From positions 1 to 32,406 of IMG/VR virus record IMGVR_UViG_3300025131_010135: a stretch of 32,406 bases of DNA, one strand, 5' to 3'. Below the pieces are notes generated by a model. That model was not told the DNA's origin and ran no database searches. It saw only the letters and a list, made by a program, of their open reading frames with translations. How positions within the stretch are numbered: position 1 is the stretch's first letter; each line of letters starts with the position of its first letter. Position numbers and translations under genes: made by a program. This document shows, one piece after another, positions 14,813 through 22,533 of this stretch. Source of the stretch: a virus.

Positions 14813-15722
14813 ATTTGATTGCCCTATAAGCTTTATATGTGTTACAAGCTTGACAAGAACCATGGTCCAGAATAATATGTACATGGCACTAGATGATCCG
14901 GAGTGCGTTATTGTCAATCCAGGAACAAAACAATTTTTAAGTAATGATTATTTTGATAAATTTCCATCTCTAAGAGTCGTCGGTACACCTTCGACTGGAG
15001 TAAATCACTTGGACATGGAATATCTTAATAGAAGGGGAATTGTTGTCAAAAGTTTGCTAGATGATAGACAAACTCTGGAAAATATTCATGCTTCTGCAGA
15101 ATTTACTTGGTTGCATATTATGAATGCCTGCAGAAAGTTTAGTTTAGCGTTATACTCGAAAGAAGACTGGCGCTCCACGGAAAACGAAAATTACCTAAGA
15201 TCACATGAATTGAGCGGTAAAAAACTTGGTATCGTTGGTATGGGGAGAATAGGTCAAAAACTAGTAAAATATGCAAGAGCTTTTGGTATGGAGGTGTTTT
15301 GGTATGACCCATATGTAGAAGACGATGAAAGACTGTTTTGCAAATTCTCAAATAAAGTTAAGAGCTTAAATGATCTGAGTCATTGTGACATATTATCAAT
15401 TAACTGTTATTTGACGAACGAAACTAAGGAATTAATCACTTATGAATCTTTGGATGATTTTAAGACTGGCTTGGTAGTGGTTAACACTTCAAGAGGAGAA
15501 GTGGTTAATGAAGATTATATCTATGATTTGGTTGTTACTGACGAAATTATATACTCGGCCGACGTTCTTTGCAACGAACAAGACTTGGGAACACTTCATC
15601 ACTCGAAGCTTTTCTGTCTAGAGCATGATGGAATTACAATAACCCCTCATGTCGCTGGAGCCACTTACGAAAGTCAGATGAAAGCACTGGAATCAGTATT
15701 AAAATTGTGTGCAAATGTATAA
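14802..15722 (+). CDS. D-isomer-specific 2-hydroxyacid dehydrogenase
   Basis: The 306-residue product belongs to the NAD-dependent D-2-hydroxyacid dehydrogenase family (as in SerA, phosphoglycerate dehydrogenase). It has PSTGVNHLD (63-71), the Rossmann loop GIVGMGRIG (143-151), NTSRGE (228-233) with the catalytic Arg at 231, and TPHVAGAT (281-288) with the catalytic His at 283. There is no C-terminal ACT domain. It overlaps neuA by 11 bases. In this setting it may interconvert a 2-keto and 2-hydroxy acid that becomes a sugar substituent, or reduce a sugar precursor. A housekeeping serine role is less likely for a gene embedded in a phage sugar operon. Confidence 0.9.
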   Translation: MRVKFDCPISFICVTSLTRTMVQNNMYMALDDPECVIVNPGTKQFLSNDYFDKFPSLRVVGTPSTGVNHLDMEYLNRRGIVVKSLLDDRQTLENIHASAEFTWLHIMNACRKFSLALYSKEDWRSTENENYLRSHELSGKKLGIVGMGRIGQKLVKYARAFGMEVFWYDPYVEDDERLFCKFSNKVKSLNDLSHCDILSINCYLTNETKELITYESLDDFKTGLVVVNTSRGEVVNEDYIYDLVVTDEIIYSADVLCNEQDLGTLHHSKLFCLEHDGITITPHVAGATYESQMKALESVLKLCANV

Positions 15723-16395
15723 AGTAACTGTTGGCATATGCTGCTATAAGCAAAAAGAGTGGCTTTATCGATGTCTTCGAAGTTTGTCAAATCAAACAAT
15801 CCCAAAGGATGATTTCGAAGTTATTGTTGTAAATGACGATCCAACAGATAATTTAGAAGAGGTTTGTAAGCCTCTGAGACAATATATCAATATAAAGTTG
15901 ATCAATAATAAAAGAAACTTAGGCTTACCCGGATCTCTAAATGAGATTCTTAAAAATTCACTTGGTAAATATTTTGTGAGGGTAGACTGCGATGATTATG
16001 TTTCAAGACATTTTTTATATTTTTTATCTACATTTTTAGATATGAATTCAGGACCTAGAGTTATGGGAACAGGGCAGAGCTATCAAGCAGTTGCATGTGA
16101 TTATTTTAAAGTTAATAATGCTGGAGAATTTTTAAGTCGACATTTATCTAAACAAGAGCCTATTGCATGTGGTATAATGTTTACTTACGAGTCTCTTTGC
16201 AATATCGGCTTTTATAACGAAAACTTTAAAATGCGCGAAGGGCACGATCTATTAAAACGATATGAAAATAAATACAACCTATACAACTTGCCTCTTCCTC
16301 TATACAAATATAGAATGCACAAAAACAACAGAACAAACAACGAAGAAGAAGTGGCAAAATACGATAACAAATTAAAGGAGAACAATAATGGCTAG
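15715..16395 (+). CDS. GT-A glycosyltransferase (GT2-like)
   Basis: The ATG at 15715 is preferred over a GTG at 15709 because MYKVTVGICCYK starts the GT2 fold. The 226-residue product has CCYKQKEWLYRCLRSL (9-24), VIVVNDDPTDN (37-47) and the metal-binding VDCDDYVS (90-97). GHDLL (176-180) is a candidate for the catalytic-base region. It overlaps the dehydrogenase end by 8 bases and the next gene start by 8 bases. No membrane segments are present. It is a second GT2 enzyme in the island, clearly different from the one at 7318. Confidence 0.9.
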   Translation: MYKVTVGICCYKQKEWLYRCLRSLSNQTIPKDDFEVIVVNDDPTDNLEEVCKPLRQYINIKLINNKRNLGLPGSLNEILKNSLGKYFVRVDCDDYVSRHFLYFLSTFLDMNSGPRVMGTGQSYQAVACDYFKVNNAGEFLSRHLSKQEPIACGIMFTYESLCNIGFYNENFKMREGHDLLKRYENKYNLYNLPLPLYKYRMHKNNRTNNEEEVAKYDNKLKENNNG

Positions 16396-17275
16396 GTGCT
16401 TAGTTACAGGACATAAAGGGTATATTGGAAGCAAATTACATGATGAATTGGTAAAACAAGGACACGAGGTGATGGGCATAGATAAGGCTTCAGCTGAATC
16501 AGATAATATATTATTAACATCAGCAGGACTTAGAGGTGATAATGCTTTGAAATCTGCGTATGGTAAATTCAAGCCAGAATACATTTTTCATCTAGCATGT
16601 ATTCCCAGGGTTGCTTATAGTGTTGAAAACCCTGTTTCGACTATGGAAAACAACATATTAGCCTCTAGCATTGTTTATGATTTCGCAAGAAAGGTTGGCG
16701 CCAAACGCGTAATTTATTCAAGCTCTTCCTCGGTAGTAGGGAACGGCGACGGCCCAACTAGCCCATATGGACTTCAAAAGCTCGTATCGGAAATGGAATG
16801 TAAACTATACGCTGATTTGTATGGCGTTGATACAGTTGGGCTAAGATACTTTAATGTATATTCAGAAGATCAAACTGTGGATGGCCCTTATGCAACCGCT
16901 GTTGCAAATTGGATGCACTTTATCCGACAAGGACAAGATCCGTTTATTACTGGAAACGGCGAACAAAGAAGGGACATGTTATATGTTCACGATGCTGTGT
17001 CTGCTAATATTTTTTGTATGAATCGAAAAGAAGATTTTAAGGGCGCCCATTATGACGTCGGAACAGGCACTAATATCTCTCTAAATGAAATGAGAGAAAT
17101 AGTCTGGAAACATCACCCAAAAGTGATTTTTAAATATAAGGACGCCCGAGCCGGCGACGTTTTATATACAAAGGCCAACACAAAACCACTGGGCGAGTTA
17201 GGATGGAAGGTTGATATGACATTAAGCAAAGGCTTAGATCGTTGTTTTAAGGGAGTAAGAAATGGGAAAGCTTAA
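16388..17275 (+). CDS. NAD-dependent sugar epimerase/dehydratase (extended SDR)
   Basis: The ATG at 16388 follows AAAGGAG (16375-16381). The 295-residue product has the SDR dinucleotide loop TGHKGYIGS (7-15), the catalytic Ser cluster YSSSSS (110-115), and SPYGLQK (125-131) providing the Tyr and Lys of the YX3K site. Extended-SDR signatures follow: LRYFNVYSEDQ (152-162) and GNGEQRRDMLYVHD (189-202). This fits a UDP-hexose 4-epimerase or a dehydratase making a nucleotide sugar for the island's transferases. The usual G-x-R-Q after FNVYG is changed to SEDQ, which may mark different specificity. It overlaps the UDP-glucose dehydrogenase-like gene by 14 bases. Confidence 0.92.
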   Translation: MARCLVTGHKGYIGSKLHDELVKQGHEVMGIDKASAESDNILLTSAGLRGDNALKSAYGKFKPEYIFHLACIPRVAYSVENPVSTMENNILASSIVYDFARKVGAKRVIYSSSSSVVGNGDGPTSPYGLQKLVSEMECKLYADLYGVDTVGLRYFNVYSEDQTVDGPYATAVANWMHFIRQGQDPFITGNGEQRRDMLYVHDAVSANIFCMNRKEDFKGAHYDVGTGTNISLNEMREIVWKHHPKVIFKYKDARAGDVLYTKANTKPLGELGWKVDMTLSKGLDRCFKGVRNGKA

Positions 17276-18125
17276 TATTGGAATTATAGGGAACGGCTTT
17301 GTGGGCCAGGCCATCGCCTTTGGGTTTAGTCCAGTCGCGAGAGTCAGGATTTACGATGTAGATCCAATCCGTTGTGTTGATAGTTTTGACGAAACCGTAA
17401 ATCGATCTGACATTTTATATGTTTCGGTACCGACACCCATGAATTCGGATGGCACAATTAACCTAGATATTGTGAACAATGTTTGTGAAAATATAATGGA
17501 AGCGAGAACGAGAAAGGACAATGTTATTGTTCTTAAGTCCACCATGATTCCGGGAACAACCGACAAACTAGCAGAAAAGTTCCCATCTCTTGATTTTGTA
17601 TACAATCCTGAATTTCTTACTGAGAGAAAAGCTAAATTTGATTTTTTAAACCAAGCTAGAATCGTTCTTGGAGGCAATTATAAATCAGTACAAAAAGTTA
17701 AGGAATTGTACGTTAAGAGATTTAAACACTGTAATTTTGTTGAGACTGATTACAAAACAGCAGAGTTTATAAAATATTTAGGAAATGTATTTTTTGCATT
17801 AAAAGTTTCATTCGCAAACGAAATGTCGCTTTTGGCAAACGAAATAGGAGTTGATTGGGATAAAGCACTTTATGGTTTTGTCTCAGACGGGAGAGTCGCA
17901 GACTCTCACTTACAAGTACCAGGCCCAGATGGAAGACTTGGCTTTGGCGGAAGTTGCTTCCCCAAAGATTTAAATGCTTTCATAGCTTTAGCGAATGATG
18001 TTGGCGTCAACGTTAACACACTTAAAGCTGCCTGGCAAACTAATTTAGAGGTCCGCCCAGAAAAAGATTGGGAAAAACTTAAGGGCCGTGCTGTAACAAA
18101 GGAGAAACAAAATGAGCGACACTAA
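17262..18125 (+). CDS. Short UDP-glucose/GDP-mannose 6-dehydrogenase-like protein
   Basis: The family oxidises a nucleotide-sugar C6 alcohol to a uronic acid. The 287-residue product has the NAD loop IIGNGFVG (8-15), SVPTPM (55-60), NPEFL (115-119) with the catalytic-region Glu, FIKYLGN (169-175) with the conserved Lys, and GFGGSCFPKD (228-237) with the catalytic Cys at 232. Full enzymes run to about 390-450 residues; here the C-terminal UDP-binding domain is missing and the protein stops soon after the central helix. AAGGGAG at 17249-17255 supports the ATG at 17262. It may use a different substrate or form a reduced catalytic unit. Confidence 0.85.
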   Translation: MGKLNIGIIGNGFVGQAIAFGFSPVARVRIYDVDPIRCVDSFDETVNRSDILYVSVPTPMNSDGTINLDIVNNVCENIMEARTRKDNVIVLKSTMIPGTTDKLAEKFPSLDFVYNPEFLTERKAKFDFLNQARIVLGGNYKSVQKVKELYVKRFKHCNFVETDYKTAEFIKYLGNVFFALKVSFANEMSLLANEIGVDWDKALYGFVSDGRVADSHLQVPGPDGRLGFGGSCFPKDLNAFIALANDVGVNVNTLKAAWQTNLEVRPEKDWEKLKGRAVTKEKQNERH

Positions 18126-18363
18126 TCTAAATGAACTACATCTTTCTGATCAGGCTTTAGGAGCAGTTATGATGGCGTTACAAAAAAGTCTTCTGGAACA
18201 AAGTGATATTGTTCCCGTACTGAAGGGCTTTAAACTTGTCAATGATGGTACAAATCAATTGGTTGTAACAAACCCGCCACTTGTCAAGGTATCACATGAT
18301 GATATGGAGACTCTTGAAGCTGCAACTGAGGAAACCTTTATTCGTTCTGAAGAAGATCTATAA
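18112..18363 (+). CDS. Hypothetical protein, 83 aa
   Basis: An AAGGAG site at 18100-18105 precedes the ATG at 18112 by 6 bases, and the start overlaps the sugar-dehydrogenase stop by 14 bases. The product is acidic, with a Leu-rich first half (LSDQALGAVMMALQKSLLEQ) likely to be helical and a strand-rich middle. There are no cysteines, membrane segments or known motifs. Its end shares one base with the zinc-ribbon start (TAATG), so it belongs to the same transcript, but whether it relates to the sugar island or to late regulation is unclear. Confidence 0.8.
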   Translation: MSDTNLNELHLSDQALGAVMMALQKSLLEQSDIVPVLKGFKLVNDGTNQLVVTNPPLVKVSHDDMETLEAATEETFIRSEEDL

Positions 18364-18632
18364 TGCCTAGGTATTCTTATGTTTGTGAGAAGTGCGAAAA
18401 GCAATTTTCCGCTTTCCACTCAATGAATGAGAAATTAGAAACCTGCGACTATTTCAAGTGTGAAGAAAATGGAAAACTAAGAAAAATCCCGTCTTTATTC
18501 ACAAAAAAAATTAAAAAGGAAAAAGTGGTTGGCGAAGTTGTAAAGCAGTTTATTGAGGACGCAAAACAAGAAGTAAAGGAAGAAAAGAAAATGTTACAAC
18601 AAAAAGAATATAAAGACGAGGAAAAAACATGA
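18363..18632 (+). CDS. FmdB-type zinc-ribbon protein
   Basis: The product starts MPRYSYVCEKCEKQF, the classic opening of FmdB-family putative regulatory zinc ribbons. Cysteines at 8 and 11 form the first CXXC; the second pair is at 28 and 33, with spacing wider than the usual CXXC. About 40 charged Lys/Glu-rich residues follow, likely helical. Such proteins are widespread in phages and bacteria and probably bind nucleic acid or protein, but none has a firm role. It overlaps the next gene by ATGA. Confidence 0.8.
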   Translation: MPRYSYVCEKCEKQFSAFHSMNEKLETCDYFKCEENGKLRKIPSLFTKKIKKEKVVGEVVKQFIEDAKQEVKEEKKMLQQKEYKDEEKT

Positions 18633-18940
18633 GTTTAATTTTAGCGTTATTATTATCATTAGCTTTAAATGTTCTTCTAGTCTGGTATTTAAAGAAAGTA
18701 CTGTTTAAGCTGTTGTTTATATCGGATAATATAGACAACTTGTTAACAACAATGCAGGATTTTACTGCTCATGTTGAACGAGTGAACGGCATGGAAACCT
18801 ATTATGGAGATGAAGTTCTCCAAGGTCTAGTTAATCATTCCAAAGATATTGTTGAGGCGATTGAAGAATATGAAGGCGTTTATACAATAACCAGATATAT
18901 AAATGACGAAGAGGAAGAGTATGCCGAGGAAGAGGGCTAA
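18629..18940 (+). CDS. Membrane-anchored small protein, 103 aa
   Basis: The first about 30 residues (SLILALLLSLALNVLLVWY and on) form one clear transmembrane helix followed by a KK pair, giving an anchor with the rest in the cytoplasm. The soluble part is helical and ends in a strongly acidic tail (DDEEEEYAEEE type). No family is recognised. It is coupled to the zinc-ribbon gene (ATGA), and its end overlaps the late sigma factor start by 20 bases. That makes it part of the same transcript as the regulator, though a function with it is only a guess. Confidence 0.8.
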   Translation: MSLILALLLSLALNVLLVWYLKKVLFKLLFISDNIDNLLTTMQDFTAHVERVNGMETYYGDEVLQGLVNHSKDIVEAIEEYEGVYTITRYINDEEEEYAEEEG

Positions 18941-19613
18941 AAAAAATAGTAGATATTATTTCACAAAAGATCACGAAGAAGCGGTTGTAAAATATGCAAG
19001 AAGCAATAATAGAGAAGAAAAATCAGATATCTATATTGCAATGATTCAGCCGGCCTTTAGTGAGATGGTGGATAAAATTGTTTACACTTATAATTTCTCC
19101 AATTTAGCTAATATTGATATTTTGAGAGAAGAATGTAAGATATGGCTTACGACTATTTTGGATAAATATGATCCAGATAAGGGTTCGAAAGCATTTTCTT
19201 ATTTTAGTGTAATTACAAAAAATTGGTTTATCCACAAGGTCAAAAAAGACTCTCAAAGAAAGAAGAGAGAGGTAAATTTTGACAATATTTCTAAATCCCA
19301 AGAACAAATTCATTTATCTACGGATGAAAATTATGATAACCTAAGAGAAATCCAAGAGTTTTGGGAAAAACTATGGGATGAAATTCAGTCTTGGGACACA
19401 GATGATTTAAAACCAAACGAAAAAAAGGTTTTGGAAGCAATTAAGATTTTATTACAAAGCTCTGACAAAATAGAAATTTTTAATAAGAAAGCGGTCTATT
19501 TATATCTCCGAGAATTGACGGGCCTAAATACTAAGCAGGTCGTTAATAGCTTAAACAAGATGCGTACAAGATATAGAAGATTTAAGAAAGACTGGAATAG
19601 CGGAAAAATATAA
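18921..19613 (+). CDS. 55: Late-transcription sigma factor, T4 gp55-like
   Basis: The ATG at 18921 is chosen over an in-frame ATG at 18903 because GAGGAAG lies just before it at 18911-18917. The 230-residue product begins with a basic tail, then RYYFTKDHEEAVVKYA (11-26) and IQPAFSEMVDKIVYTYNF (42-59). It has the signature YDPDKGSKAFSYFSVITKNW (83-102), as in T4-family gp55 and the region-2 core of sigma factors. A further stretch (about 187-220) reads like a helix-turn-helix. T4 gp55 is about 185 residues, so this one has an extended C terminus. In T4 it directs host RNA polymerase to TATAAATA late promoters, and a TATAAGTA box follows at 19631. Confidence 0.85.
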   Translation: MPRKRAKKNSRYYFTKDHEEAVVKYARSNNREEKSDIYIAMIQPAFSEMVDKIVYTYNFSNLANIDILREECKIWLTTILDKYDPDKGSKAFSYFSVITKNWFIHKVKKDSQRKKREVNFDNISKSQEQIHLSTDENYDNLREIQEFWEKLWDEIQSWDTDDLKPNEKKVLEAIKILLQSSDKIEIFNKKAVYLYLRELTGLNTKQVVNSLNKMRTRYRRFKKDWNSGKI

Positions 19614-19630
19614 GCAAATTCTATTTATTG

Positions 19631-19638
19631 TATAAGTA
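19631..19638 (+). promoter_or_regulatory. Late-promoter-like box TATAAGTA
   Basis: TATAAGTA matches the T4 late consensus TATAAATA at 7 of 8 positions. It lies in one of the few gaps between genes (19614-19650), right after the late sigma factor gene and before the baseplate genes. The start codon at 19651 is only 13 bases downstream, so the leader would be very short; this lowers confidence. Confidence 0.4.
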
Positions 19639-19650
19639 AGGGTTTTTATT

Positions 19651-19950
19651 ATGAATAAAACAGAGCTAGAAAAATATCTCAATGAAGCGATAGAAAATAT
19701 ACATGAGGACAGAAAGGTCACAGGAGATCTTCTAAAGGACCTCATGCAGCACATTGCACAAGGCCAGGTAGAACATACACGAGTCGGCCAAACAGCAGCA
19801 AAATATGTAGAAACCTTGCAACGCTCAAACGAACAGCTTGTTAAAATTGTAGCTCTTTTGCAAAAGAGAGATTCTAAAACAGACGGCCTATCAAGTCAAG
19901 ATAAACAGGAATTGTTTGATTTAATTCAAGGTGATCAAGAAGATGGCTAG
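19651..19950 (+). CDS. Hypothetical helical protein, 99 aa
   Basis: The ATG at 19651 follows AAGGG (19638-19642) by 8 bases. The product is almost entirely helix-forming residues with heptad-like spacing of Leu and Ile, for example LEKYLNEAIENI and LLKDLMQHIAQG. It may form a coiled coil. There are no cysteines, signal or membrane segments. It overlaps the hub gene start by 8 bases and so is probably a structural or chaperone partner of the baseplate module. The function is not recognised. Confidence 0.75.
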   Translation: MNKTELEKYLNEAIENIHEDRKVTGDLLKDLMQHIAQGQVEHTRVGQTAAKYVETLQRSNEQLVKIVALLQKRDSKTDGLSSQDKQELFDLIQGDQEDG

Positions 19951-21532
19951 TAAAACGCCGCAGGAATTGTTGGCTCAACAAGTCGCTTCTTTATCAAAAC
20001 ACCAATCATTAAATCCGGTAGAAAGTTCTGAATTTAACCAAACGTTTGATTCAGATTCGAGCTTCATTGGCGCAGCAAGAAGGGCTATAATCGACAATGC
20101 GAAAGACGATGTATTCGATTATATGGGCGATATCAAAGCTGTCGTTTTACACGCTTGGAGAGAAGACTCGACTTTATTGGGATATGATAAGAAAGTTGTT
20201 GTTCACGTTAAAGCACGCGTCCCCGGCCTGGATTTTGTACCTTTACCAGTTGGGTTGCCACTTAATAATGATCGCGAAGATAAATTGGCAGATTGGCCTG
20301 CTATAAATAGACATGATACTTTTGTTGCGAAAGAAGAATATTTACCTCTTCCTAGCCCTGGTGATATTATAGAAGTTTCTTTTGGAAACCCTAACCAAAG
20401 AAGAGACCCCGTGTATTTGGGGATATTATCAAAGAATAAAACCCCTGGCTCTTTCGGAAGCCCTCCAAGTCAGAATTTTCATTCCGGAGAATGCAAGGAA
20501 GAAAGAAATGAAAGTTTTGACCAAGAAACCAAGCCCACAGAAACACCAGAGGTTGAAGTCCCCGAAACCAAGCCCTCAAAAATTGAACCAATCCCACCCG
20601 ATAAAACCCCAAAGGTTGGGCTTTATGTGGGTTCTACAGCACATCGTATATATAAAGAAAGTTCAAGCAAGCACTCTGGAGTCTTTAAAAGACGTAAGGA
20701 TTATAGTTGGGTTTTAGATGTTGCTAAAGCGGGCATAGACTATCTCGATTATAAAGTTAAAGGTGGCACCAGAACTCAAATTCATTACACAAAGAAAATG
20801 TCTGGAGGAAGAGAAGTACCAGAAGAAGCAGTTTATGTGCGTGACCACGCCCGGGCCAACGGTTTTCCAAATTTTGAAGTACATTTTTGGAATGCTCCAA
20901 GATATTTCAAGGGCGATTCCCCACACAGTGTAAAAAATAGTGAGTTCCAAAAAACAATATTACCAAGAGTCATAAAAGACGCAGAAGAGATGGCGGAATT
21001 CATTAACCGCGCACAAGGCAAAATTTTAGATTTTCACTGGAATGTGGAAAGGCATGCATACGTATCCACAGGCTCCAATCGGAAAACCCTAAATACAATA
21101 ATTGCTACCACATGGGCTCAAACTTTTCGCTCTGCATGTAAATACCCTGTTAGATTGTGGTGGAATGGTTTTAGTCCCTTCATCCAGAGTTATGATACAG
21201 AAAAAGTATTTGCAGCTTTCGATATAATTCAGGGCCAACTCTGGCCAGGTAAACATAGACTAATGGATTTTCTTAGGGCACAAGGAAGCAAACTCCCTTC
21301 GCCCTCGGAGAAGAACTTTAGTGTTACTTATAGTGCGGGAAATTATGGAAATTTGGCAGCCAGAAAAAAGAAAATATCAGATATTGATAGTGCATTAATA
21401 GAAAACAGAGCTTCCATATGGGGCGCAGAGTTGTTTACTCTAAGTTCTTTCTTATACAAAGGTTATTATAATATCCCCTCCATTCCTCAGAGGGTAAAAG
21501 CTTTTAAAGATCAAACCGGTTGGGATGAATAA
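19943..21532 (+). CDS. Baseplate hub-like OB-fold protein with extra C-terminal domain
   Basis: The ATG at 19943 is preferred over a GTG at 19931. Residues about 58-165 resemble the gp5/VgrG OB fold: strands KVVVHVKARVPG and PLPSPGDIIEVSFGNP, and an exit strand DPVYLGIL. A Pro/Glu/Lys linker follows (about 166-224). Residues 225-529 form a second domain with alternating strands and helices (VGLYVGS, FEVHFWN, KILDFHWNVE, PVRLWWNGF, DIIQGQLW) that looks like a TIM barrel. DFHWNVE (363-369) offers acidic residues where a glycosidase would have them. In T4, gp5 carries a lysozyme; here a different hydrolase may be the cell-wall-cutting part of the hub. The OB call is moderate; the hydrolase is inference. 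Confidence 0.6.
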   Translation: MASKTPQELLAQQVASLSKHQSLNPVESSEFNQTFDSDSSFIGAARRAIIDNAKDDVFDYMGDIKAVVLHAWREDSTLLGYDKKVVVHVKARVPGLDFVPLPVGLPLNNDREDKLADWPAINRHDTFVAKEEYLPLPSPGDIIEVSFGNPNQRRDPVYLGILSKNKTPGSFGSPPSQNFHSGECKEERNESFDQETKPTETPEVEVPETKPSKIEPIPPDKTPKVGLYVGSTAHRIYKESSSKHSGVFKRRKDYSWVLDVAKAGIDYLDYKVKGGTRTQIHYTKKMSGGREVPEEAVYVRDHARANGFPNFEVHFWNAPRYFKGDSPHSVKNSEFQKTILPRVIKDAEEMAEFINRAQGKILDFHWNVERHAYVSTGSNRKTLNTIIATTWAQTFRSACKYPVRLWWNGFSPFIQSYDTEKVFAAFDIIQGQLWPGKHRLMDFLRAQGSKLPSPSEKNFSVTYSAGNYGNLAARKKKISDIDSALIENRASIWGAELFTLSSFLYKGYYNIPSIPQRVKAFKDQTGWDE

Positions 21533-21586
21533 TAAAAACTTAAATATTTTATACATTTAGAGTATTTATAGAAGGTAGAAAACATT

Positions 21587-22525
21587 ATGGCAGAGACAAC
21601 ACAAAACGTCGATTTAAGTGGGCTAGATTCAGAAGTTGCGAGAAAGAACGACAACGACCAACTGAAATACGCAGGAGTCAATGGGGATAGACTCATTGAA
21701 CCTGTACCGAGTTTTATCCAAACAGAATCTGAACATGTTATTAGTAATTCCAACAATGCTTGGATTGTTCTTGGCCGAGACCGCTGTGGTAGTAACCAAA
21801 CAGGTTACGGTGGTAGAGGCGATACTCAAGCAGCATCAGTCGATATTGTCTGCGGCCGCATGGCAAAATCTCCAAACGACAAAGCGTACGTTGATCCAGA
21901 CTTTAAAATCGATGCTGCAAGAGTTTATATTAGTCAAAAAACAGATATAGATGCAAACTTTGGCATCGCTGAGGGCGTCGTAGGTTCCAACCCGCCAATA
22001 CCCAGCCCTGATTCTAGGCCAATGTCTGGAATCGTGATGAAGGCAGACGGCGTTAGGTTATGCGCAAGAGACGGCGGCATAAAACTAGTTACCGGCTTAG
22101 ATTCTGTAAATTCGCAAGGTAAAGCTGTTTCTGGTGGAAATTATATTGGTGTCGATTTGATTGCCGGAAATGACGATAGAGACATGCAGCCATTAGTCAA
22201 GGGCGAAAACATGATGGCCTGTATGAAACAGATCAATGAAGATCTGAAGGATCTGGCAGGTCAAATTGACTTTGTTGTACAGGAAATAATGACTTTGCAA
22301 TTCGCATTAGCGCTTCATACACATATATCTTTCTTTCCAGGTGGTCCAACCACTCCGTCGCTTGATTTAATGCCAACAGCCATCACCGGAGTATTGAAAT
22401 TAGGGTTGGTTTCAAAAGTAAATATGGCAACGTTTTCTGTAAACCGCGCATCGTTTGAACACAAATTTTTAGAAGCAAACACAGGAGGCCTTTATATTTG
22501 TAGTGAATATAATCACACAAATTAG
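21587..22525 (+). CDS. Putative baseplate spike/structural protein with HxH motif
   Basis: GAAGGT at 21571-21576 precedes the ATG by 10 bases. The 312-residue product has short repetitive strands in its middle (ARVYISQKTD and GIVMKADGVRLCARDGGIKL, 111-166) that resemble a beta-helix or trimeric spike. HTH at 244-246 is followed by FFPGGPTTPS, as seen in metal-binding tips of phage spikes. A helical part lies at about 205-240. It sits right after the OB-fold hub gene and before the giant protein, where a central spike or hub extension is expected. I do not recognise a named family; a general virion structural role is likely. Confidence 0.5.
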   Translation: MAETTQNVDLSGLDSEVARKNDNDQLKYAGVNGDRLIEPVPSFIQTESEHVISNSNNAWIVLGRDRCGSNQTGYGGRGDTQAASVDIVCGRMAKSPNDKAYVDPDFKIDAARVYISQKTDIDANFGIAEGVVGSNPPIPSPDSRPMSGIVMKADGVRLCARDGGIKLVTGLDSVNSQGKAVSGGNYIGVDLIAGNDDRDMQPLVKGENMMACMKQINEDLKDLAGQIDFVVQEIMTLQFALALHTHISFFPGGPTTPSLDLMPTAITGVLKLGLVSKVNMATFSVNRASFEHKFLEANTGGLYICSEYNHTN

Positions 22526-22533
22526 GATTTTTT

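Noticed and set aside
17351-17677. A 108-codon antisense open frame inside the UDP-glucose dehydrogenase-like gene
   Set aside because: It lies wholly within a clear gene with intact catalytic motifs, has no ribosome site or recognisable product, and no other gene uses the minus strand.
13441-18125. DNA-base glycosylation as the purpose of the sugar island
   Set aside because: No DNA glucosyltransferase, modified-nucleotide synthase or DNA-methylase motif is visible; the nonulosonate genes point to protein or surface glycans, though this is not excluded.
19614-19650. A terminator after the late sigma factor gene
   Set aside because: No stable hairpin followed by a T run could be drawn in this 37-base gap.
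20382-20717. A 111-codon + strand frame overlapping the linker of the hub protein
   Set aside because: Low-complexity Pro/Lys/Glu DNA gives open alternative frames; it has no domain and no ribosome site that fits.
21563-21570. TATTTATA, the exact reverse complement of the T4 late promoter TATAAATA, in the gap before the spike-like gene
   Set aside because: It would read leftward into the antisense strand of the hub gene, where no gene exists, and AT-rich gaps produce such boxes by chance.
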